Shown: positions 1 through 7,179 of the stretch, in pieces | Numbering within the stretch: position 1 is the stretch's first letter | Layout of the letters: the number at the start of each line of letters is the position of its first letter | NCBI GenBank assembly: GCA_014378805.1 | Contig: JACMMY010000194.1 | Coordinates: forward strand, 1-15,547 | Length of the DNA: 15,547 nt | From: Moraxellaceae bacterium | GTDB lineage: Bacteria; Pseudomonadota; Gammaproteobacteria; Pseudomonadales; Moraxellaceae | Direction: 5' to 3' | Translations under genes and position numbers: made by a program | The notes under the pieces: model-generated | What the model saw: only the letters and a program-made list of their open reading frames with translations | What the model was told of the DNA's origin: nothing | The model's database searches: none

Positions 1-242
1 CCAGCAACAGCCGTCGCATTACCAACGTTTGCAGCGGGTACTGTAAACGTCAACATATCAATGGTTGCTGCAGCTGAACCGACTTGAAAGCTGATAAATT
101 TCGGGATAATAATCTGGAAATCTAAGTTAGTGGTTGCAGTCAATCCAGCTGTGCCAGTCTGGAAATCAGAGTTAGCATTGGCGTTAGATAAAACAGCGCC
201 GCCTATGACGAGTACTGCGGCGAGTTTTTGAATGCGATTCAT
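1..242 (-). CDS. Exported protein of unknown function, N-terminal part
   Basis: The gene begins with ATG at 242 and runs leftward off the window; about 80 residues are visible. Residues 1-24 form a classical signal peptide: a charged start (MNRIQK), a hydrophobic core, and an ANA-type cleavage site before NSDFQ. The mature start contains the stretch LDFQIIIPKFISFQVG followed by AAATIDMLTFTVPAANVG. This looks like beta-rich secreted proteins that open with a 'NLxF..IP....F.VG' segment; I know no established function for them. A GGAG ribosome site (250-253 on the other strand) lies 7 bases upstream of the ATG. The product is probably periplasmic or cell-surface. The exported character is well supported by the signal peptide; the family assignment is only a resemblance. 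Confidence 0.75.
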   Translation of the reverse strand, partial: MNRIQKLAAVLVIGGAVLSNANANSDFQTGTAGLTATTNLDFQIIIPKFISFQVGSAAATIDMLTFTVPAANVGNATAVA

Positions 243-277
243 TGTGAAACTCCGTGTATAGCAAATAAAGTATAAGA

Positions 278-295
278 ATAGACAAGTCTGTCTAT
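278..295. promoter_or_regulatory. Inverted repeat upstream of the exported-protein gene
   Basis: The arms ATAGACA (278-284) and TGTCTAT (289-295) are perfect reverse complements separated by AGTC. The dyad lies 36-53 bases upstream of the leftward ATG at 242. A -10-like TATACT occurs on the minus strand at 269-274, so the dyad falls where a -35 region and spacer would be. It could be an operator. It is too far from any gene end and lacks the T-run expected of a terminator. The regulator is unknown. Confidence 0.35.
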
Positions 296-709
296 ACCTT
301 AATCAGTGCAAAAATTGAGCCTAATTGCGTAAAGTAACTATAAGTAATATAAATACTTGATTAGGTGAGCATTATTTTTTTCTAATTTGTGTAAATGGTT
401 CTAGGTAAAAAGTGTGACTTGGTTCTCATTTTCTGAAAAACGTATTTAACTGACAATATTTGTCATGCTAAATTGAGTGGGGTTAATTTATTTTTGACTT
501 CGTTGTGATCGTAATTGTTCATAAACCCTGACAATGTTAAACAAGCAGAGCAAAATTGCTAATTAAAGTTAATTTAATAGAGGATCCTAAATTATAATTT
601 TATTGGATATCCTATTCGAACCTAAAAAATCATTAAGCAATTAATCAACTCAAAAAATCCACAAACCATTAGAGCAGTCGTATATTCGTTTCTATTAAAC
701 CTGATGGCG

Positions 710-731
710 ATAAGATAAATATAAGATAAAT
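710..731. repeat. Two tandem copies of an 11-bp unit
   Basis: ATAAGATAAAT occurs twice back to back without mismatch (710-720 and 721-731) in AT-rich noncoding DNA. Two copies of such a simple sequence may have arisen by slippage. No function is evident. Confidence 0.6.
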
Positions 732-959
732 TAAGGTAAAAGAAGTAAAGATAGCTGAGAGCAATACTTTTTAATGCTATTGCAATAGAATCTAAAACGG
801 AAACACTTACCATAGACTAGTGTGTTTGTATTGATTAATTAGTGATTTTGAGTCTAAGTTTTAGACAAAATAATAAGGAAACCAGATAGAGAAGTACTAG
901 CTGAGTTGTATAGAAAGATGATTATGTTAATCTTGATTATCAAAAATTATTAGAAAAGC

Positions 960-3403
960 GTGGGAGAGTGCCATGTCACTAATCGCTACCCAAGATCGTC
1001 TTTTAAAGGTCTCTATTTTTTCGCTTTGGTTTTATTGCTGGCGCTGGCAGTGCCAATGTATTTATCCGCACTCAACCAAGTTAAGTTCAATGATTGGGTA
1101 ACCCATACCCATGATGTGCAAAACGAGTTGCAGAAAATACTGGCTGAAATGACTGATGCTGAAACTGCGGATCGTGGCTATGTGATTTCTGATGATCTGA
1201 TGATCTGATGATCTGATGATCTGATGTACTTGGTGCATTATAGATCCGCGATACGCAACCTCCCATCGCACCTCCAAGCTGTACAAAATTTAACACGAGA
1301 TAACCCACTTCAACAGGCGCGTTTTCTAAATCTTGATAGCACGGTACAGAACCGATTGGCTTTCATCGCAACTATTGTTCAAGCACAACGTCAACATCAA
1401 GGAGCATTGGCTCAAGCGCTTATAAAAACAGGTGAAGGTAAGCGTTTACATGATTTGGCACGTAGCCAAGTTACAGCAATGTTGGCTACTGAAGCGGATT
1501 TGTTAGTTCAGCGACGTAACGCTGCTCGACAAAATATCAATATTTATCTGTGTTTGTTTAGTGTGGATATGGTGATCTCGCTCCTACTCATCTTTTTTGT
1601 AATTTACCGTCTATGGCACGAATTGCGCTTACGCCTCTCCACAGAAAGTGCTTTAAGACTCTCGAATGCAGACTTAGTTGCCGCCAATGCATCGCATAAT
1701 GCAATTTTAGACAGTGCACCTTACTCAGTAATTGCGATGGATATGGAGGGTGTCATACACACTTTTAATAAAGCGGCAGTGCGAATGCTTTGATATAGCG
1801 CAAATGAAATCATACGTAAAACTCCTAAAGAATTCCATGATATTCAGGAAGTAGCCGCACATGCGAATACATTGAGTCAAGAGCTAGGCTATACCGTACC
1901 AGTGGGAATGCAAACTTTTTTTGCAAAACCTAATATTCAATGCCCCGATGATAGTGAATGGACTTATATACGTAAGAATGGCTCGCGCTTTCCTGTGCGT
2001 TTGGTGGTGACCGCAATTAAGGAAGATAAAAAAATTACTGGTTATCTAGGTATTGCTTACGATATTTCCGAAGAAAAGCGGGCGAGAGAATACATAAAGC
2101 ATATCGCGTTGCACGATGCATTGACAGGTTTGCCTAATCGTTCATTGTTAGGAGACCGCGTACATATGAGCATAGAACACCACCTAAGAAATAATCTTCA
2201 TTTTGCTATAGGGAATGATAGATTTAGATCATTTCAAACGTATAAATGACGAAATGGGGCATCATATTGGAGATAAATTACTGCAGCAATTGGTTTTACG
2301 TTTAAAATCATGTATTCGACCGACTGATACCTTGGCCCGTATGGGAGGTGATGAGTTTGTACTCTTGCTCCCAGAAGTTGATGTAATGGAGGTGCTTGCT
2401 ATTGCAAATCGTATTTTTAGTGCATTAAAAACACCGATCAATGTTACTGCGAAAGCATTGCATATCAATGCGGGTATTGGGTTTAGTTTTTATCCAGAGC
2501 ACGGTCAGTCAATGACTGATTTATTACGCTGCGCAGACCAAGCAATGTACATGGTTAAAAAGCAAGGACGTAACGGCTATAAAATTTATGAGCACGATAT
2601 GGACACTAAGATTGTGCACAGGGCGAATATGGAACAGGAGCTCTATCGCGCACTGGAAAACAATGGCTTTGTATTACACTACCAACCCAAAATAGATCTC
2701 GCCACTGGCACGATGTTAGGTGTTGAAGCACTTTTGCGGCTACCATTTAAATAATGGCGAATTTATTCCTCCCTTAGAGTTTATTCCACTCGCAGAAGAA
2801 TTGGGTCTGATCGTACCAATTGGATTGTGGGTTTTGGAAACTGCTTGTCGTGACATACAGCAATTAAGCGCGGAATTACAAATTACACGTACGGTGGCCG
2901 TGAATATCTCGCCCACACAGTTTTCAGATGGCAAGTTGAGTGAACATGTGCAAGCAATATTAATGACAACTCATCTAAATAACGCACAATTAGAATTGGA
3001 AATCACTGAAAGTGTTTTGATGGATAGTAGCCCAGCGGTTTTGGCAACGCTGCAAGACATTGCTGCCAGTGGTATAAGTATTGCTTTAGATGACTTTGGT
3101 ACAGGATATTCTAGCCTGAGTTATTTAAAGCATTATCCCATTAACACTCTCAAAGTAGATCAATCCTTTGTACGTGATTCAATTATAGATAAAAGTGATG
3201 CTAATTTAATTGCAACTATTATCGTAATGGGACATGCGTTGGGAATGAAAGTCATCGCTGAAGGTGTCGAGAATCAGGCGCAATATGATTTATTGGTGGC
3301 TCTAAAATGTGATCAATGCCAAGGTTATTACACAGGTCGCCCAATGTCGTACGCGGCTTTGCGGACATGGCTAACTTACAAGCGAATACAGTCAAAACAA
3401 TGA
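960..3403 (+). pseudogene. Broken CHASE3-PAS-GGDEF-EAL cyclic-di-GMP signalling gene
   Basis: The reading pieces join into one membrane sensor of roughly 810 residues. In order these are: a first membrane helix (FFALVLLLALAVPMYL); a CHASE3-like periplasmic domain (ETADRGYVISDD ... DNPLQQARF); a second helix near 1545-1620; a PAS domain (AILDSAPYSVIAMD ... YDISEEKRARE); a GGDEF domain with motif GGDEF at 2344-2358 and the RxxD inhibitory site just before it; and an EAL domain with EAL at 2725-2733, DDFGTGYSS and AEGVEN. Both enzyme domains keep their catalytic motifs, so the ancestor probably made and degraded cyclic di-GMP. Four lesions are visible: TGA TGA at 1206-1211 created by an 8-bp repeat; TGA at 1791-1793 where GGA (Gly of MLGYSA) is expected; a frameshift near 2206-2214 just before MIDLDHF; and a frameshift near 2738-2750 just after EALLR. 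The start is unclear. GTG at 960 keeps frame but lacks a ribosome site. ATG at 973 follows a good GGAGAG but is in another frame, which would add a fifth lesion. An isolated EAL part could in principle still be made, but I read this as a decayed gene. Confidence 0.88.
1189..1228 (+). repeat. 8-bp tandem repeat CTGATGAT inside the sensor domain
   Basis: Four perfect copies of CTGATGAT (1189-1220) are followed by a partial copy, CTGATG plus TA (1221-1228). Because 8 is not a multiple of 3, each copy shifts the frame. With one full copy the reading is ...SDDLMYLVHY, a normal CHASE3 sequence. With two or more copies the second unit is always read as ATC TGA and terminates. The three extra units (24 bp) restore the downstream frame but leave TGA TGA at 1206-1211. 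This is a slippage-type microsatellite and can switch or break the gene by copy number. Confidence 0.92.
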
Positions 3404-3628
3404 TATGCATCAAGCTGGTGGGCTGTTTAGAGTGGATTAATGCATGGAAAGTATTTTTTGTAGTTGCACAATTTTGATTGATGCGTAAAAAATCTAAATA
3501 GTCTTAATTGTGTGAAAACATGATCAGGAATTAATTTTTTACATAAATAAAAAATGTGCAACAGATGATTAAACTCCTGTTTTAAACGTTTTTTATTCAC
3601 CTTAGGCATAGTCCAATATTTAAATAGA

Positions 3629-3657
3629 TTGACAAGCAGTTCGTTTATATCTAACTT
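3629..3657 (+). promoter_or_regulatory. Candidate sigma-70 promoter for the alpha/beta hydrolase
   Basis: A perfect -35 TTGACA (3629-3634) is followed after 17 bases by TAACTT (3652-3657), which matches the -10 consensus at only three of six positions. Transcription would start about 20-25 bases before the ATG at 3688. The -35 is strong and the -10 weak. The rest of the 3404-3687 gap shows no convincing gene. Confidence 0.45.
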
Positions 3658-3687
3658 AGTGAACAATCGTACACTGAAGACGCCATC

Positions 3688-4890
3688 ATGAGTTCAGAAA
3701 CACGCTCAACCGTAAAACAAAACAAAGCAATTGTTCAGAAATCGACAATTCATGCAGTGGGTTCAGTGCTACATTTAGCCATGCACAGTGCAAAAGAAGT
3801 CACAGATTTAGTCGCTGAAATGCATAGCACGATTACCCATATGCCATCGCCCCTCAATAAAAAACATCAGGCAAATGCACGTTTTGCTCCATTTCCCTAT
3901 CGGATAGTTTCAGGTAGTTTTGCGTTTTTGGCTAGACTTAGCCATAAGATGACCGCAGAGACTGAATTTAGTACCTTACCAGTATTGCGTACTCAGGCGG
4001 CACTCAATGGCGTTTGTGGCGATAAACTGGAAGCATGGAATAGTCCATTAGCCACTCCGTTGACCTTACGTGATGAGCAAGGCAAGGTACTTGATACAGC
4101 ACAATGGGCACAGCAACCGGCAAAAGGTCATGTGCTATTTCTGCACGGCTTATGTCACAGCGATTTGGAGTGGAATCAGTCTGCAAATCATCGTCAGTTT
4201 TCTCAGGAATTAAGCGAGCAGGGCTATCAACGCGCTTGGTTGCGCTACAACACAGGACGTTCAATTTCTGCCAATGGCGAAGACTTGGCTTCATTATTAG
4301 AACAACATTTTACCGATCAAGGTTCGCCAATTTGGCTGATTGGTCATAGCATGGGTGGGTTGCTTATTCGCAGTGCAAGCCACTATGCAGCAATGAAAAA
4401 TCAGACATGGTTAGCACGTTTAAGCCATGCGGCTTATTTAGGCACTCCTCATTTAGGCGCGCCGTGGGAAGTCGCTGGCAACAAGTTGAATAATATACTT
4501 AATTTCACACCCTATACGCGTCCATTGATGCGCCTAGGCAATATTCGTAGTCAAGGAATTCGTGATTTACGTGAGTCACAAATTACTGCTGATCAGAAGA
4601 AGCCCGCATTAGCTGAGAAGGTCAGTCATCTCTTATTAGCCACCTCATGGAGTGAGGCGCATACCGAAAATTGGATTGGTGACGGTATCGTCCCTGTGTC
4701 GAGTGCGTTGGCGCAAGATAAGCGCGGAGTGGTGCTGAGTGCGCCAAAATTGAAACGCATTTTATTAAATGATATTAATCACATTGCGATATTAGACGAT
4801 GAACGCGTTTATCAAGAGTTACGCAAGTGGCTCATGGACGAACACATTGAGAAGATTGAGCAAACAGCAAAAACCCTCACATTGTCATGA
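3688..4890 (+). CDS. Alpha/beta hydrolase, esterase/lipase-like
   Basis: A 400-residue serine hydrolase. The oxyanion-hole strand is VLFLHGLCHSDLEW (about 149-162). The nucleophile elbow is GHSMGG, with Ser221. The likely acid is Asp332 in IGDGIVPVSSA, and the likely base is His365 in NDINHIAIL. GTPHLGAP (252-259), typical of lipase and PGAP1-like hydrolases that attack esters, follows the elbow. The first 100 residues are a helical, non-catalytic extension with no clear signal peptide, so the enzyme is probably cytoplasmic or loosely membrane-associated. The substrate cannot be read from sequence. Only a weak GAAGA-like ribosome site precedes the ATG, while a TTGACA-type promoter lies just upstream. 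The gene appears to be transcribed alone and ends within a terminator hairpin. Confidence 0.88.
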   Translation: MSSETRSTVKQNKAIVQKSTIHAVGSVLHLAMHSAKEVTDLVAEMHSTITHMPSPLNKKHQANARFAPFPYRIVSGSFAFLARLSHKMTAETEFSTLPVLRTQAALNGVCGDKLEAWNSPLATPLTLRDEQGKVLDTAQWAQQPAKGHVLFLHGLCHSDLEWNQSANHRQFSQELSEQGYQRAWLRYNTGRSISANGEDLASLLEQHFTDQGSPIWLIGHSMGGLLIRSASHYAAMKNQTWLARLSHAAYLGTPHLGAPWEVAGNKLNNILNFTPYTRPLMRLGNIRSQGIRDLRESQITADQKKPALAEKVSHLLLATSWSEAHTENWIGDGIVPVSSALAQDKRGVVLSAPKLKRILLNDINHIAILDDERVYQELRKWLMDEHIEKIEQTAKTLTLS

Positions 4891-4896
4891 GGGTTT
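4871..4896. terminator. Bidirectional Rho-independent terminator
   Basis: AAACCCTCA (4871-4879) pairs perfectly with TGAGGGTTT (4888-4896) around an 8-base loop. Rightward it is followed by CTGTTTTA; leftward the stem runs into five T residues. The hydrolase stop codon TGA (4888-4890) lies inside the 3' arm. It can end both the rightward hydrolase transcript and the leftward PadR-MFS operon, which converge here. Confidence 0.85.
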
Positions 4897-4931
4897 CTGT
4901 TTTAACTATTAGGCTTTAATTTTTCTAAACG

Positions 4932-6197
4932 CTATGCTTCACTCAATGGCTTGACGGCAACATCCAGTTCTTTTGCAGGAGCGGATTGCTTGTGCTCACC
5001 CGATTTAACGCGATTAACCCACAGCACCGCCGCAATTGCCAACGCAACAGCCGTCCAGCCCACAGTGCCGTAACCGACGATTTGACCATTGGCAGTCGTC
5101 GATAACATCATGCCACCCAGCCATGCACCGCAACCAGTTCCGAGTGATTGTATAGCACTGTTTGCACTCAAGAATGCACCGCGTCGAGCAGGCTCAGGAA
5201 CCGTTGTCATCAGTGCTTGCATTGGCACAAAACGTCCTGAAACCGTCACCATGAAGCAAGTAAACAGCACTAAAATCCAAACAAACGCCAAATCAGGCAT
5301 GTGCGTCACCAAGAGCACAGGCAATGCCGACAACAATACCGCGACTCTGAAAACACGGCGATTTCCATAACGATCAGCCATACGACCCACAAGGCGTGAG
5401 GTAAAGAAAGTCGCGGCACCGCCCGCCATATAAATCCACGCCAACATTTCTGGTTGTAGACCATGATTGGCGACCAGCGTTGGTGAAATGAAAGGAATCA
5501 CCAACATCTGCGAAACCATCATCGTGAAAGTGAACGCGAATGCATTCAAATGACGTGTGTTACTAAACAAACTCCACAATTCAGGCAACACTTGGCTCAG
5601 TGCAGGAGGATGTTTGGACAAATGTCCCGCGAGTGATGGAATGATCTGCAATGCAGCCACCCAAATCAATGCTGACAATACGACCAACAGAATAAACGGC
5701 GCCGCCCAGCCAAAATGTGCGCCCAGTACCACGCCAGCAGGAACACCCGCAATCGCCGCGAGTGAAAATGCCGTCATAATAATGCCCATCGCCGCACCAC
5801 GTCGGTGAGCAGGAATCGCATCACTGACGATTGCCATGACGACAGAACCCAGCACGCCACCCGTAATCCCAGCAAAGGCACGCGCAGCAAGCAGTAATGA
5901 ATAACTATCGGCTAATGCACAGATTAAATTGGACAATGCAAACAGTGCATAGACGACCAGCAGTAAGCGGCGGCGATCGAAGCGATCAATATAAGTCACC
6001 GCAAACAGCCCTGATAGACCCGCACACCATGAGTAAACCGAGACCGCAGTTGCAAATGCCGTAGGCGTGATTTGGAAATCCTGCATGAGCTGCGGACCTA
6101 ACGGCATCATCACCATGAAGTCCATGATGATGGTAAATTGCGTGAGGGCGAGCAGCCAAAGAAGGCGTTTTTCATGCGCAGGACTTAGGGTGTACAT
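4932..6197 (-). CDS. MFS efflux transporter, DHA1 type
   Basis: A 421-residue inner-membrane protein with about twelve hydrophobic segments, a length normal for the DHA1 drug or sugar efflux branch of the major facilitator superfamily. Diagnostic features are the first helix ending in DFMVMMPLGPQLMQDF, the loop 2-3 motif DRFDRRR (71-77), the loop before helix 5 with HRRGAAMG, and the antiporter-type stretch AGVPAGVVLGAHFGW (150-164). The C-terminus is soluble and lysine-rich. A good AAGGAA ribosome site precedes the ATG. It lies 57 bp downstream of the PadR regulator on the same strand, so the two very probably form an operon in which the regulator controls the pump. The exported compound is unknown. 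Transcription ends at the hairpin at 4871-4896. Confidence 0.9.
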   Translation of the reverse strand: MYTLSPAHEKRLLWLLALTQFTIIMDFMVMMPLGPQLMQDFQITPTAFATAVSVYSWCAGLSGLFAVTYIDRFDRRRLLLVVYALFALSNLICALADSYSLLLAARAFAGITGGVLGSVVMAIVSDAIPAHRRGAAMGIIMTAFSLAAIAGVPAGVVLGAHFGWAAPFILLVVLSALIWVAALQIIPSLAGHLSKHPPALSQVLPELWSLFSNTRHLNAFAFTFTMMVSQMLVIPFISPTLVANHGLQPEMLAWIYMAGGAATFFTSRLVGRMADRYGNRRVFRVAVLLSALPVLLVTHMPDLAFVWILVLFTCFMVTVSGRFVPMQALMTTVPEPARRGAFLSANSAIQSLGTGCGAWLGGMMLSTTANGQIVGYGTVGWTAVALAIAAVLWVNRVKSGEHKQSAPAKELDVAVKPLSEA

Positions 6198-6254
6198 GGA
6201 TGTGTTCCTTAAAACTTATCGTTATATTCGTGGCTGATTTATCTGATCAAGTAA

Positions 6255-6908
6255 TCAGGAAGGTTCAGCAGCACCACTTTCAATTTCTGCCGTTGTACGC
6301 GCGAGGATCGTTGCAATTCGGCGTTGTTCGCTGTCGGATATATTGTCACGATGGAACAGCGCATGTTTTAACGCACGGCGCGCTTCAATTAACTCTGGCA
6401 ACCAGCCACCTTCATCATCTGCATTTTCACCTGAAAAAGCACGGCGGACGGAATCCATTTTTTGTGCGATATGACCGAGTTTGGCAAACATGTGTTCGAC
6501 GCGTTCACGATTTGCGGCTAAATGCTCTCGACCTGCGTCATCCAATGCATAGCATTTTCGATTTGCTTCCAACTGAACCGTCACATAATTCAATTCTTCG
6601 AGATACGTGAGTGCAGGGTAGACCATGCCGGGGCTTGGGCTGTAGAAGCCATTCGAGCGAACTTTCAGTGCTTTGATCAGCTCATAGCCATAACTGGGTT
6701 CTTCATTGATCAATGCTAATAGCATCAATTGCAAATCATCAGAGCTGAACTTACGTCCACGTGGGAAACCGTCGCCATCACCGCCAAAACCATTTGCACC
6801 ACCCTGAAAACGACCACCGCCGCCGCCTCGCGTATTGCCATTCATGGCATGCCATAATCGATGCAGTGAAAAACCGTCAATACCATGCTGATGATGGGAA
6901 TGTCTCAT
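6255..6908 (-). CDS. PadR-family repressor with His/Gly-rich N-terminus (YqjI-like)
   Basis: A 217-residue regulator if ATG at 6908 is used. I prefer this start over the upstream in-frame ATG at 6971, which would place the start inside the promoter. Residues 3-20 carry six histidines (MRHSHHQHG...HRLWH). Residues 28-52 are Gly/Arg-rich. A PadR winged helix follows from about 56, with the family landmarks SYGYELIKAL and FYSPSPGMVYPALTYLEE. The C-terminal part is helical, as expected for dimerisation. The His-rich head before a PadR domain resembles E. coli YqjI, a nickel-responsive repressor, so metal sensing is a reasonable inference but not shown. It is the first gene of an operon with the MFS pump, and its promoter is covered by palindromic sites, indicating autoregulation. 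Confidence 0.88.
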   Translation of the reverse strand: MRHSHHQHGIDGFSLHRLWHAMNGNTRGGGGGRFQGGANGFGGDGDGFPRGRKFSSDDLQLMLLALINEEPSYGYELIKALKVRSNGFYSPSPGMVYPALTYLEELNYVTVQLEANRKCYALDDAGREHLAANRERVEHMFAKLGHIAQKMDSVRRAFSGENADDEGGWLPELIEARRALKHALFHRDNISDSEQRRIATILARTTAEIESGAAEPS

Positions 6909-6923
6909 TTTTGAATTCTCAAA

Positions 6924-6963
6924 ATATCTTAAGATATGTTTTAAGATATATATCTTAAGATAT
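6924..6963. promoter_or_regulatory. Multi-site PadR operator
   Basis: ATATCTTAAGATAT, a perfect 14-bp palindrome, occurs at 6924-6937 and again at 6950-6963, with centres 26 bp apart. An extra half-site AAGATAT at 6943-6949 also forms a second perfect palindrome with the adjoining ATATCTT (6943-6956). That makes five 7-bp half-sites in 40 bp. The array sits inside and just downstream of the regulator's own promoter. Binding by the adjacent PadR protein is inferred from position and symmetry. Confidence 0.8.
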
Positions 6964-6971
6964 TTTGTCAA
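6943..6971 (-). promoter_or_regulatory. Promoter of the PadR-MFS operon
   Basis: On the minus strand a perfect -35 TTGACA (6971-6966) is followed after 17 bases by TATCTT (6948-6943), which matches -10 at four of six positions. One operator palindrome fills the spacer, and the other lies at the expected transcription start. Repressor binding would exclude RNA polymerase. The predicted leader is about 28 bases to the ATG at 6908. Confidence 0.65.
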
Positions 6972-7058
6972 ACGAATAGATGAATGGTTTTTGATCTGTT
7001 TTTTGTTATAAGTCTCGACTATGAAGAAGTGGCATAGATAAGAAAGCGTTTACAGTTA

Positions 7059-7088
7059 TTGCTGTAGTCACATGAAAAAGGGCATAAT
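7059..7088 (+). promoter_or_regulatory. Weak candidate promoter for the lipoprotein gene
   Basis: TTGCTG (7059-7064), an 18-base spacer and CATAAT (7083-7088, five of six matches) precede the lipoprotein gene by about 90 bases. The -35 is poor and other AT-rich hexamers nearby could serve instead, so this is only a candidate. Confidence 0.25.
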
Positions 7089-7179
7089 CGACGCATTATC
7101 AAAGCACTAAAGTCATCATTGATTTCTTAAAATGACTCTCTGAAATACAAATACAACTCATATTGGACATGAAAAAATA

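Larger units (their letters stand above)
243..959. other. AT-rich intergenic region without a convincing gene
   Basis: About 700 bases between the exported-protein gene and the broken cyclic-di-GMP gene. It is strongly AT-rich. It holds the upstream region of the leftward gene, with a dyad at 278-295, and a perfect 11-bp tandem pair at 710-731. A 63-codon leftward frame (622-813) has low-complexity hydrophobic content, and I do not accept it as a gene. No RNA gene or strong terminator was recognised. Confidence 0.6.

Noticed and set aside
608..622. Sequence on the minus strand resembling a tRNA T-loop (GGTTCGAATAGG)
   Set aside because: The flanking bases do not form a T-stem and no acceptor, D or anticodon arms can be found around it.
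622..813. 63-codon leftward open frame
   Set aside because: Low-complexity hydrophobic translation in AT-rich DNA containing a tandem repeat, with no family character.
1189..1228. Short tandem repeat read as a CRISPR-like array
   Set aside because: The units are 8 bp, contiguous and without spacers, inside a coding sequence.
960..3403. Annotating the cyclic-di-GMP pieces as several separate genes
   Set aside because: The pieces join into one standard domain order with breaks inside conserved motifs, so they are fragments of one gene.
3427..3666. 79-codon leftward open frame between the cyclic-di-GMP gene and the hydrolase
   Set aside because: It starts with TTG, has no clear ribosome site, shows no recognisable motif and covers the rightward hydrolase promoter.
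6908..6971. Longer N-terminus for the PadR regulator (start at 6971)
   Set aside because: The extra 21 residues would be encoded by the operator and promoter itself; the ATG at 6908 starts the His-rich head seen in YqjI-like proteins.
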